From positions 1 through 6,199 of the forward strand of contig JACZXC010000191.1 in assembly GCA_022571825.1 (NCBI GenBank): 6,199 nucleotides of DNA, given 5' to 3'. Each line of letters starts with the position of its first letter. Positions within the stretch are counted from its first letter, which is position 1. Below, in pieces: positions 1 through 5,437 of this stretch. The notes under the pieces are model-generated. The model ran no database searches and was not told the origin of the DNA. It saw only the letters and a program-made list of their open reading frames with translations. The stretch is from Myxococcales bacterium (lineage in GTDB: Bacteria > Myxococcota_A > UBA9160 > SMWR01). The position numbers were made by a program, and so were the translations under genes.

Positions 1-2
1 TC

Positions 3-53
3 GGGAGTCGCAACGCCCGACGCGTCGTGTCGCGTCCGAGGTCCCGATTGTGA
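3..53 (+). CDS. 3' end of upstream gene, possibly ruvC (partial)
   Basis: An open frame enters from the left edge and stops at TGA 51-53. Only 16 residues are visible, ending RRVVSRPRSRL, and they show no diagnostic motif. The stop overlaps the GTG start of ruvA by two bases (GTGA), the usual sign of translational coupling within an operon. In many bacteria the gene directly before ruvA is ruvC, the Holliday-junction endonuclease, and a basic C-terminal tail would suit it. The identity rests only on gene order. It could also be an unrelated open frame, since the ruvA frame is open to the window edge as well. Confidence 0.4.
   Translation, partial: GSRNARRVVSRPRSRL
38..41 (+). promoter_or_regulatory. 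Ribosome binding site of ruvA
   Basis: GAGG lies 8 bases before GTG 50-52. It supports the GTG start, which gives the expected RuvA N-terminus (MIAWLEG), over any upstream start in the same open frame, which continues to the window edge. Confidence 0.5.
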
Positions 54-667
54 TCGCGTGGCTGGAAGGTGTGCTGCGCCAGCTCAGCCCCACCCGGATC
101 GTGGTCGACGTGGCGGGTGTCGGCTATGAGCTGCACGTGCCGCTCTCCACGTTCACCGAGCTTCCCGATGAGGGGAAGTCCGTCGCATTGTACGTTCACA
201 CCCACGCCCGCGACGGGGCGATCCAGCTGTTCGGATTTCATACAACCGCCGAGCGGGAGGCCTTCCAGCTACTCCTGCGAGCCAGCCGGGTAGGACCCAA
301 GCTGGCCCAGACCATCCTCTCCGGGATTTCGCCCGCCGAGCTGCTCGACGCGATTCGCAGCGGAAATCTGAACGTACTCCGCGCAGCCCCTGGGATCGGG
401 TCCAAGACGGCGGAACGGATTCTGGTCGAGCTCCGCGACCGGATTCACGATCTGGCGGCGGCGATTTCTCCGGAGGCACGAGGACGGACCTCCGACGAAC
501 CGGACAGGACGGTGCGGATTCGAGACCAGACGCTGTCGGCTCTCATCAACCTCGGCTACCCGAAGAGTCTTGCGCAGCGGGCGCTTGCCGGCGCCGAGGA
601 AGAAATCGGGCTCCAGGCGGACCTCGAGGCGCTCGTCCGCGTCTCCCTGCGTAGACTGGTCCGATGA
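50..667 (+). CDS. ruvA: Holliday junction branch migration protein RuvA
   Basis: RuvA binds four-way DNA junctions as a tetramer or octamer and loads RuvB rings onto opposite arms for branch migration in recombination and fork repair in the cytoplasm. The 205 residues match the usual length (E. coli 203). In order: an N-terminal OB fold (about 1-64, with VAGVGYELHVP and QLFGF), two helix-hairpin-helix motifs (VGPKLAQTIL about 81-90 and APGIGSKTAERILVEL about 113-128), a short flexible linker (about 139-155), and the small C-terminal domain III that contacts RuvB (about 156-205, with ALINLGY). The GTG start follows a GAGG. Its stop overlaps the ruvB start (ATGA). One oddity: the acidic pin, ED at 55-56 in E. 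coli, reads D55-G56 here, so one acidic side chain is missing. Identification is firm. Confidence 0.96.
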   Translation: MIAWLEGVLRQLSPTRIVVDVAGVGYELHVPLSTFTELPDEGKSVALYVHTHARDGAIQLFGFHTTAEREAFQLLLRASRVGPKLAQTILSGISPAELLDAIRSGNLNVLRAAPGIGSKTAERILVELRDRIHDLAAAISPEARGRTSDEPDRTVRIRDQTLSALINLGYPKSLAQRALAGAEEEIGLQADLEALVRVSLRRLVR

Positions 668-1701
668 GGGAAGCGGGGGACCGGCGCGACGCGATCGGGG
701 CCGAGGCGGATACCGGTGAGGAGCGGTTCGAGGAGCCGCTGCGACCGCGAAACCTGCGCGAGATGGTCGGACAAGATCGTCTGCGCGAGAACCTGGGCGT
801 GTTTATCCGCGCGGCGTGCGAGCGTCGGGAGCCGATCGATCACTTGCTCTTCCACGGGCCGCCGGGGCTCGGCAAGACCTCGTTGGCCCACATCGTCGCC
901 CACGAAATGTCGGCACCACTCCGGATCACGAGCGGTCCCGCCATCGAGAAACCCGGAGATCTGGCCGCCCTGCTCGCGAATCTGGAGGCCGGCGACGTGC
1001 TCTTCATCGATGAGATTCACCGGCTGGCTCCCACCGTCGAGGAGATTCTGTATCCCGCGATGGAAGACTTTCACATCGACCTCATGATCGGGCAGGGACC
1101 CGGGGCGCAGTCGATCCGGCTCGACATACCGCGATTCACCCTGATCGGCGCGACGACCCGAGCAGGTTTGCTGACCTCGCCGCTTCGGGACCGCTTTGGA
1201 TGGACGGCTCGGCTGGAGTACTACCCACCGGAGGACCTGGAGCGGATTCTCGAGCGCTCGGCCCGTGTCTTGGGGATCAAGATCGAACCCGAGGCTCGCC
1301 AGGAAATCTCGACCCGGTCCCGAGGTACGCCGCGCATTGCCAACCGCCTGCTGCGCCGGGTTCGCGACTTCGCCGAGGTCGGTGCCGAATCCGGCCAGTC
1401 GATTGGCCACACCGGCGCCCGTTTCGCCCTGGGACGGCTCGACATCGATGAGGCCGGCTTCGACCGATTGGACCGAGCGCTGTTGGAGACCCTGATCGAG
1501 AAGTTCGACGGCGGACCGGTCGGGCTCGAGACGTTGGCCGCCGCCGTGGGTGAGGACAAGGGGACCCTCGAGGACCTGGTCGAGCCCTTTCTCATCCATG
1601 AGGGCTTCCTCGACCGCACGCCTCGAGGCCGGGTTGCGACGGAGCGGGCTCGGAGTCACTTGGGGCTCTTGCCTCCCGATTTCCAGACCAAGCTCTTCTA
1701 G
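664..1701 (+). CDS. ruvB: Holliday junction branch migration ATPase RuvB
   Basis: RuvB is the hexameric AAA+ motor that pulls DNA through the RuvA-bound junction. The 345 residues fit the family. Motifs in order: N-terminal RPRNLREMVGQ (27-36), Walker A GPPGLGKT (65-72), Walker B with DEIH (113-119), sensor 1 GATTR (162-166), the arginine-finger segment SPLRDRFG (172-179), sensor 2 GTPRIANRLLRR (221-232), and a C-terminal winged helix with IHEGFLDRTPRGRVAT (about 311-326). ATG 664 overlaps the ruvA stop as ATGA, so the two are translated together. The protein ends in FQTKLF. The last five residues, QTKLF, fit the loose QxxLF pattern of sliding-clamp-binding peptides; that function is only a suggestion. 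The stop TAG 1699-1701 is followed by a low-complexity spacer and then insertion sequences, so the operon probably ends here. All catalytic motifs are present. Confidence 0.97.
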   Translation: MREAGDRRDAIGAEADTGEERFEEPLRPRNLREMVGQDRLRENLGVFIRAACERREPIDHLLFHGPPGLGKTSLAHIVAHEMSAPLRITSGPAIEKPGDLAALLANLEAGDVLFIDEIHRLAPTVEEILYPAMEDFHIDLMIGQGPGAQSIRLDIPRFTLIGATTRAGLLTSPLRDRFGWTARLEYYPPEDLERILERSARVLGIKIEPEARQEISTRSRGTPRIANRLLRRVRDFAEVGAESGQSIGHTGARFALGRLDIDEAGFDRLDRALLETLIEKFDGGPVGLETLAAAVGEDKGTLEDLVEPFLIHEGFLDRTPRGRVATERARSHLGLLPPDFQTKLF

Positions 1702-1712
1702 CCCAACCGGGC

Positions 1713-1774
1713 CTCGCGCTCGCTGATCGCTCGTGCTCGGGCTCCGGCACTTCGCTCGCCTTCGGCTCGCTGCG
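1713..1774 (+). repeat. Low-complexity GCTCGCT-rich intergenic spacer
   Basis: Between the ruvB stop and the first insertion element is about 60 bp built from iterations of tcgct/gctcg on the + strand (gagcga/gcgagc on the other). GCTCGCT occurs twice, near 1718-1724 and 1765-1771, with inverted variants between. A short hairpin, GCCC-aacc-GGGC (1701-1712), starts at the last base of the ruvB stop. There is no T run, so I do not call a rho-independent terminator. Confidence 0.45.
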
Positions 1775-1778
1775 CTAG
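1775..1778. repeat. CTAG flank (target duplication, left of IS1182-type element)
   Basis: CTAG stands directly outside the left 18-bp inverted repeat, and again at 3324-3327 outside the right one. Because CTAG is palindromic it could also be read as the outermost 4 bp of the inverted repeat. A target duplication is preferred because removing both elements leaves one clean CTAG. Confidence 0.6.
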
Positions 1779-1796
1779 GAGTCTGCGCGGCAGAAG
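1779..1796 (+). repeat. Left terminal inverted repeat of IS1182-type element
   Basis: 18 bp identical to the reverse complement of 3306-3323. Inside it the similarity continues only patchily (an ATCG then CATT in both arms with small shifts). Confidence 0.85.
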
Positions 1797-1835
1797 CAAG
1801 ATCGGGCCGCATTCGCTGGATTGAAGGCCGGATCC

Positions 1836-1876
1836 GGGTTCTCGACTGGATTTAGATCCAGTACCCGAGGGAACCC
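1836..1876. other. Strong hairpin downstream of IS1182-type transposase
   Basis: Two nested perfect arms: ACTGGAT (1845-1851) pairs with ATCCAGT (1856-1862) around the tetraloop ttag, and outside it GGGTTC (1836-1841) pairs with GAACCC (1871-1876). TCG/CGA pairs between them, with small bulges on the 3' side. It lies about 80-120 bases past the transposase stop on the minus strand. No U tract follows in either direction, so it is not a standard terminator. It might shield the element from, or into, neighbouring transcription. Confidence 0.5.
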
Positions 1877-1923
1877 GTCGCGGGTCGCGGTCGGAGGGCG
1901 GGATTCAGGCTGCGCGCGCCGGT

Positions 1924-1938
1924 AAGCCCGCCGGGCTT
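1924..1938 (-). terminator. Small GC hairpin just past the transposase stop
   Basis: AAGCCC-gcc-GGGCTT forms a perfect 6-bp stem with a 3-base loop, 18-32 bases beyond the IS1182-type stop codon on the minus strand. The position suits a terminator, but no clear T run follows on that strand, so the call is weak. Confidence 0.25.
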
Positions 1939-1955
1939 CGGTGCTGCCTGCGACC

Positions 1956-3284
1956 TCACGTCCACTCCATGAGATGGTTCATGCGGCGTAGATTCGCGGC
2001 TAGGCAGGCCAGGCTCCATTCCGCGGTCACCTTCTCCACGCCTCGGACGCTGAAGCGGCGAAATCCCATCACCGACTTGATCCAGGCGAAGGGAGGCTCA
2101 CCCAGGTACTTGCGCTTGCGGTAGTGATTCTGTGCGCTGGGCGTCTTCATCTTCTTGGCCATCCGGCAGGTCGCTTCGTTCTCGGGATCCGGTGGCTTCG
2201 ACTCTCCGTTGGGCTTGCGACCCATCGCGACAAATCCTTCGATCCCCTTCTCTTCCAACATCTGCAGGTTGGATTCGGAGCGGTAGCCCGCGTCGGCGAG
2301 CGTCTTGTCGGGATACTGGCCTGTCGTTTCTTGGATCTGTTCCAGCAGCGGTTCGAGTTGATGAACGTCCGAGGCGCTCTGCGTCACCCCGGCCGCCACG
2401 ATGATCTGCGCGGCCTCGTCCACCGCGATCTGGACGTTGTAACACTGCGCGTAGCCCGACGCGCCGCGTTTCATGATCCGGCTGTCCGGATCCGTGAAGT
2501 TCTCCTGCGCCTTCTCCTCCGGCTCGCCAAAGCGGCGCTTGAAGGACTTCCCGGGCTTCCCGGTCCGGTCCTGATCCCCCGGCTCCCGTCCCTGACACCG
2601 GTCCGCTTCCCGCTGCCGGGCTTTCAGTCGCTGGCGCGCCGCCCGGATCGTCTCCAGCCGATCCTCCCGACGCACCCGCTCCGCGGGCAACTCGTCCCCG
2701 CGCCGGTCCTTCCCGTACCGCTTGTCCTCCTGCGCGTCCGTCTTCCGCGCCCGGGCCGTCAAATCCCGAATCTCCTGGCGAAGCCGCTTCTCCTCCTGCT
2801 GCATCCGTCCGTAGCTCATCGCCTTGTGCTTGCTGGCGTTCGCCGTCAGCTTCGACCCGTCCACCGCCACCGTGCCCAGCTTCACCAGCCCCACCTCACG
2901 CGCTATCTGCACCAGCTGCACAAACAGCTGCTGGAACTCCGGCAGGTGGCGCTGGCGGAAATCGGAAATCGTCCGGTGCGCCGGAAAGTTGTCCGCTGCG
3001 AGTACCCGAAACGCCACGTCCTCGTCCAGCTTCGCCGCGACCTTCCGAGACGAGAACGTGCCAGTCGCGTAGGCATAGACCAGAACCTTGACCATCATGC
3101 GCGGATCGAAGGCCTGGTTGCCCGGACCCTCGTCCCGGTAGCGCGCCTCGAAGGCGCTCAGGTCCATCGCGTCGATGGCATCGGAAATGAAGAACGCCAG
3201 GTGGCCTTCCGGCAGCCAGTCGCGCAGCGACGGAGGCAGCAGGAGCCCCTGATCCGGCTCATACGGGCGAAATTCACGCGGCAT
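1956..3284 (-). CDS. IS1182-family transposase (DDE)
   Basis: This 442-residue transposase cuts and rejoins the ends of its own element. The N-terminal part (about 1-115) is the DUF772-type domain typical of the family: PYEPDQ, LLPPSLRDWLPEGHLAFF, FDPRMMVKVLVYAY, then FPAHRTISDFRQRH. The RNase H-like catalytic core follows, with D142 in VAVDGSKLTANAS, D331 in TLADAGYRSESN and E396 in YLGEPPFAWIKSVMGFRRF. Between the first and second aspartates is a highly charged, probably coiled-coil stretch (about 160-230) rich in R, E and Q. The C-terminus has the family's EWSLACLAANLRRM. The only sensible start is ATG 3282-3284, which gives the usual MPREFRPYEPDQ beginning; no strong Shine-Dalgarno is visible. 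No frameshift or internal stop is seen, so the gene appears intact. Its own promoter would have to lie in the 40 bp to the right end or in the IS630-type neighbour. Confidence 0.92.
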   Translation of the reverse strand: MPREFRPYEPDQGLLLPPSLRDWLPEGHLAFFISDAIDAMDLSAFEARYRDEGPGNQAFDPRMMVKVLVYAYATGTFSSRKVAAKLDEDVAFRVLAADNFPAHRTISDFRQRHLPEFQQLFVQLVQIAREVGLVKLGTVAVDGSKLTANASKHKAMSYGRMQQEEKRLRQEIRDLTARARKTDAQEDKRYGKDRRGDELPAERVRREDRLETIRAARQRLKARQREADRCQGREPGDQDRTGKPGKSFKRRFGEPEEKAQENFTDPDSRIMKRGASGYAQCYNVQIAVDEAAQIIVAAGVTQSASDVHQLEPLLEQIQETTGQYPDKTLADAGYRSESNLQMLEEKGIEGFVAMGRKPNGESKPPDPENEATCRMAKKMKTPSAQNHYRKRKYLGEPPFAWIKSVMGFRRFSVRGVEKVTAEWSLACLAANLRRMNHLMEWT

Positions 3285-3305
3285 GCCGCAATGTAGCGCG
3301 ATGGC

Positions 3306-3323
3306 CTTCTGCCGCGCAGACTC
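3306..3323 (-). repeat. Right terminal inverted repeat of IS1182-type element
   Basis: Exact reverse complement of 1779-1796, on the transposase-start side. It is followed by CTAG 3324-3327, whose TA is also the left target duplication of the adjoining IS630-type element. Confidence 0.85.
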
Positions 3324-4445
3324 CTAGTGTCCTGAGTCCGAAGTTCGCCAGTCTTTCCCCTGGGTCTCGAGGGTGTACTGACAGAAGCGGCGGATGCTGG
3401 CCAGGATCTGGTCGGCGCTCTTGGTCCAGATGAACGGCTTCGGGTGTTGGTTGGTGTGTTGCAGGAAGGCGCGGATGTCGTGCTCGAGCTCGCGCGTGCT
3501 GCGATGCGAGGCGCGCTTGAGCTTGCGCTCGGACAGCCAGGCGAACCACCGCTCGACGAGATTGAGCCAGGAGCTGTAGGTCGGCGTGTAGTGGACGTGG
3601 AAGCGCGGGCGCTTCGCGAGCCATCGCTGGACGGCGGGTGTCTTGTGGGTTGCGTAGTTGTCGAGGATGAGGTGCACGTCGAGGTCGGCTGGCACAGCCT
3701 TGTCGATCTGTCTGAGGAAGCGCCGGAACTCGAGGCTTCGGTGGCGCCGGTAGCACTCGCCCATCACCTCACCGGTGGCCACGTCGAGCGCCGCAAAGAG
3801 CGTGGTGGTCCCATGTCGCAGGTAGTCGTGCGTGCGGCGCTCCGGCTGACCCGGCCGCATCGGAAGCAGCGGCTGAGCTCGCTCCAGCGCCTGAATCTGG
3901 GATTTCTCGTCGACGCAGAGTACCACGGCGTGATTCGGCGGGTTCATGTAGAGCCCCACGATGTCGCGCACCTTCTCCACGAACAGCGGATCGTTGGAGA
4001 GTCGGAAGGTCTCGACCCGATGCGGCTGCAAATTGAACGCACGCCAGACGCGGCAGACGGTGGACTGAGAGACACCGATCCGCTTGGCAAGATCACGCGT
4101 GCTCCAGTGGGTCGCATCCGACGGCGTGCTCTCCAGCGTCATCGTCACCATGCGTTCGACGGTCTCGTCACTGATCTTGCGAGGCGCTCCCGGACGGGGA
4201 TGGTCCAGCAGCCCGTCGAGACGCTTCCGGACGAATCGCCCGCGCCACTTGCAGACCGTGGCCTCGTGAACCCGCAGCTGCTTCGCGACCTCTCGATTCG
4301 AAAGACCGTCCGCAGATCGCAACACGATGCGGGATCGAAGTGCCAGCTGCTGCGCCGTCTTCCGGCGCCGCACGAACCGCCCCAAGGCCTCCCGCTCGGC
4401 CCCCGTGAGCTGGACCGGAACCAGTCGTCGCCCCTGTCGCCCCAT
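3324..4445 (-). CDS. IS630-family transposase (DDE)
   Basis: This 373-residue transposase belongs to the IS630/Tc1-mariner group, which inserts at TA. It starts with two helix-turn-helix parts: a first one (about 12-70, LSNREVAKQLRVHEATVCKWRGRF) and a second of winged-helix type (about 92-140, WSTRDLAKRIGVSQSTVCRVWRAF). The catalytic core has D179 in CVDEKSQIQALER, D262 in LILDNYATHK and E298 in SSWLNLVERWFAWL, a DD35E spacing normal for the family. ATG 4443-4445 is preceded on its strand by a G-rich GGGGGAGAG. The reading frame runs to the last base of the element: the residues DSGH are encoded by the terminal inverted repeat, and the stop TAG (3324-3326) is made of the duplicated TA plus one base of flanking DNA. 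No internal damage is visible. Confidence 0.93.
   Translation of the reverse strand: MGRQGRRLVPVQLTGAEREALGRFVRRRKTAQQLALRSRIVLRSADGLSNREVAKQLRVHEATVCKWRGRFVRKRLDGLLDHPRPGAPRKISDETVERMVTMTLESTPSDATHWSTRDLAKRIGVSQSTVCRVWRAFNLQPHRVETFRLSNDPLFVEKVRDIVGLYMNPPNHAVVLCVDEKSQIQALERAQPLLPMRPGQPERRTHDYLRHGTTTLFAALDVATGEVMGECYRRHRSLEFRRFLRQIDKAVPADLDVHLILDNYATHKTPAVQRWLAKRPRFHVHYTPTYSSWLNLVERWFAWLSERKLKRASHRSTRELEHDIRAFLQHTNQHPKPFIWTKSADQILASIRRFCQYTLETQGKDWRTSDSGH
3325..3326. repeat. TA target duplication, left of IS630-type element
   Basis: TA lies directly outside the left inverted repeat and is matched by TA at 4525-4526. It supplies the first two bases of the transposase stop codon on the minus strand. 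Confidence 0.75.
3327..3347 (+). repeat. Left inverted repeat of IS630-type element
   Basis: gtgtcctgagtccgaagttc and one further base match the right end with three mismatches (positions 7, 13 and 17). The repeat also encodes the last residues of the transposase. Confidence 0.8.
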
Positions 4446-4503
4446 CTCTCCCCCCCATGATGACTCGGAGAGTGAGAGGCCGTGGAGCTCAATAAAGTTT
4501 CAA

Positions 4504-4524
4504 CGAATTTCTGACTCGGGACAC
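4504..4524 (-). repeat. Right inverted repeat of IS630-type element
   Basis: Read on the minus strand this starts gtgtcccgagtcagaaattc, the counterpart of 3327-3347. TA 4525-4526 follows directly on the outside. Confidence 0.8.
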
Positions 4525-4545
4525 TAGTTACGCGGTGCGAAACAC

Positions 4546-4644
4546 CCCAGACACAGTTATGGATCGACACTTTCGCCTTGTGCTGAGCCTGTCGCTGGGG
4601 AGCTTGGCCCACGGTGCCGGCCCTGGAAAGGGCATGTGTATGCG
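4546..4644 (+). repeat. 99-bp direct repeat, copy 1
   Basis: Starting at cccagacacagttatggatc, 99 bases match 6101-6199 with one difference (G at 4632, A at 6187). The match begins abruptly: the bases before it differ (c here, g in copy 2). The right end cannot be fixed because copy 2 leaves the window; the true unit may extend to about 4697, where a coding tail in another frame begins. I do not recognise the sequence. It has no clear terminal inverted repeats, and an open frame starts inside it at ATG 4559. A tight hairpin GGTG-cgaaa-CACC (4533-4545) lies just before it. Confidence 0.9.
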
Positions 4645-4699
4645 TGGGAAAGGCGAAGCCGGGAAGCCAGCGGGGCAGTTGCACCCGAGTGTGCCCTAA
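4559..4699 (+). CDS. Short open frame inside the 99-bp repeat, unrecognised
   Basis: ATG 4559 to TAA 4697-4699 gives 46 residues starting MDRHFRLVLSLSLGSLAHGA, then a Gly/Lys-rich part (GPGKGMCMRGKG) and ending in QLHPSVP. The beginning has a positively charged residue pair and a mildly hydrophobic stretch like a weak signal sequence. No Shine-Dalgarno is seen. The same frame starts at ATG 6114 in copy 2 and is still open at the window edge, with one residue change (Gly26 to Asp). The single difference is non-synonymous, so there is no sign of selection on the protein. It may equally be a chance frame within a non-coding repeat. Confidence 0.2.
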   Translation: MDRHFRLVLSLSLGSLAHGAGPGKGMCMRGKGEAGKPAGQLHPSVP

Positions 4700-4757
4700 A
4701 GGCGAGTTTCTCGAGGCCAGTCTCGCGAAGTTCGTCGAATACGATCGGGAGAAGTGA
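4698..4757 (+). pseudogene. Coding tail of a gene lacking its 5' part
   Basis: In this frame the bases read PKGEFLEASLAKFVEYDREK and stop at TGA 4755-4757. The peptide is charged and helix-like. About three quarters of its codons end in G or C, as in the neighbouring genes, whereas upstream of about 4698 the same frame turns into Arg/Cys/Gly-rich, unlikely protein. The stop lies 6 bases before the next ATG, the spacing of an operon. I read it as the C-terminal remnant of a gene cut off by the repeat unit. I do not recognise the protein. Confidence 0.4.
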
Positions 4758-4763
4758 CCGGAG

Positions 4764-5411
4764 ATGGTGCAGGCGGCTGAAATTCCGGTCGAGCTCGAAG
4801 CCGACCTCGACGACGATCAGCGGCGGATCGTTCGGCGCTGTCTGCTCGCGTTGGCCGTGATGGGCACGGGGTCGATGATCGGCGCGACCTCGGTGCTGTA
4901 CCTCGCCAACCACTCTCCGCTGTTGTTGATCGCGCTCAGCCCGATCGGTCGTCATCTGATCCTGGTCGCCCCGACGGTTCCCTCCGTGCCGTTCGTGGCG
5001 GTCGGGACGCTCCGGCGCCTGGCGTTCTATCTTCCGTGCTTCTTTCTGGGGCGGACTCTCGGTTTCAAGGCGCTGGCCTGGTTGGAGACCCGGTTTCGCG
5101 GAGCGGTCCGCTTCGTCCGATGGCTCGATCGAATCTTCCAACGCGCGAGGTACCCGGCGGTCTTCTTGCTGCTGGGGCCGATCATGAGCACGATCGCCGG
5201 GAACGCGCGGATGCCGCTCGCGACGTGGATCCCGCTGGTCGCCGCCGGCCTCGCGCTGCGAATGATCGTGATCTTCTGGTTCGGGGACTGGATGCGAGAG
5301 CCGATCGAGTACCTGTTGGCCCTGTTCGACGAGGTCTGGATTCCGGGTACGATCCTGCTGGTCACCGGCACCGGTCTCTACCAGTGGCGCAAGCGCCAGC
5401 TGGCTCGTTGA
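4764..5411 (+). CDS. Polytopic membrane protein, possibly DedA/VTT-like
   Basis: The 215 residues form an integral inner-membrane protein. After a charged, acidic N-terminus (1-20) come hydrophobic segments at about 26-46, 52-69, 74-95, 131-145, 153-175 and 191-207, and a basic C-terminus (QWRKRQLAR). Features recalling the DedA/VTT family (lipid scramblase-like or small-molecule membrane transport) are FLGRTLG (94-100) and, near 138-176, GPIMSTIAGNARMP followed by a Gly-containing helix and FWFGDW, resembling the family's R-P-G-x-x-AG...G...W layout. The match is by eye and distant. ATG 4764 is chosen because it follows an interrupted frame's stop by 6 bases; GGGAGA at 4747-4752 is a distant Shine-Dalgarno and GGAG abuts the ATG. 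The frame is undamaged and third positions are GC-rich, so it is probably a real host gene. Substrate unknown. Confidence 0.7.
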   Translation: MVQAAEIPVELEADLDDDQRRIVRRCLLALAVMGTGSMIGATSVLYLANHSPLLLIALSPIGRHLILVAPTVPSVPFVAVGTLRRLAFYLPCFFLGRTLGFKALAWLETRFRGAVRFVRWLDRIFQRARYPAVFLLLGPIMSTIAGNARMPLATWIPLVAAGLALRMIVIFWFGDWMREPIEYLLALFDEVWIPGTILLVTGTGLYQWRKRQLAR

Positions 5412-5423
5412 CCGGGCTGGGTC

Positions 5424-5430
5424 GAGGAGG
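5424..5430 (+). promoter_or_regulatory. Strong Shine-Dalgarno before a short frame
   Basis: GAGGAGG ends 7 bases before ATG 5438, an almost ideal ribosome binding site and the best in the window. It lies 12 bases past the membrane-protein stop, as expected for the next gene of an operon. Confidence 0.55.
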
Positions 5431-5437
5431 AATCGAC

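Larger units (their letters stand above)
1779..3323 (-). mobile_element. IS1182-family insertion sequence, complete
   Basis: The element is 1545 bp, bounded by perfect 18-bp inverted repeats (gagtctgcgcggcagaag at 1779-1796 and its reverse complement at 3306-3323) and flanked by CTAG on both sides. It holds one full-length transposase gene on the minus strand. About 160 bp between the gene's stop and the left end are non-coding and contain a strong hairpin (1836-1876) and a smaller one (1924-1938). Intact ends and an intact gene suggest a recent and possibly still mobile insertion. It lies tail to tail with ruvB and does not cut any visible host gene. Confidence 0.85.
3327..4524 (-). mobile_element. 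IS630-family insertion sequence, complete
   Basis: The element is 1198 bp with 21-bp terminal inverted repeats matching at 18 positions (3327-3347 against the reverse complement of 4504-4524), flanked by TA on both sides, as expected for IS630. It holds one intact transposase on the minus strand. A non-coding leader of 79 bp (4446-4524) separates gene and right end; TTGAAA on the minus strand at 4503-4498 could be a -35 box, but I find no convincing -10. The element abuts the IS1182-type element exactly, its TA being the centre of that element's CTAG flank. Confidence 0.88.

Noticed and set aside
1701..1712. Rho-independent terminator after ruvB
   Set aside because: The stem is only 4 bp (GCCC/GGGC) and no T run follows.
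556..1812. A 418-codon open frame on the minus strand across ruvB
   Set aside because: It is antisense to the unmistakable ruvB, is rich in Arg, Gly and Pro without motifs, and results from the high-GC third positions of the real gene.
2124..3296. A 390-codon open frame on the + strand
   Set aside because: It mirrors the IS1182-type transposase, which has all catalytic residues; the antisense product has Leu/Arg-biased composition and no motif.
3444..4460. A 338-codon open frame on the + strand
   Set aside because: Antisense shadow of the IS630-type transposase.
4446..4524. Promoter of the IS630-type transposase
   Set aside because: A TTGAAA on the minus strand (4503-4498) could be a -35 box, but no acceptable -10 is found at the right distance.
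4145..4684. A 179-codon minus-strand frame running from the 99-bp repeat into the IS630-type element
   Set aside because: It crosses the precise element boundary and is out of frame with the transposase, so it is a chance fusion.
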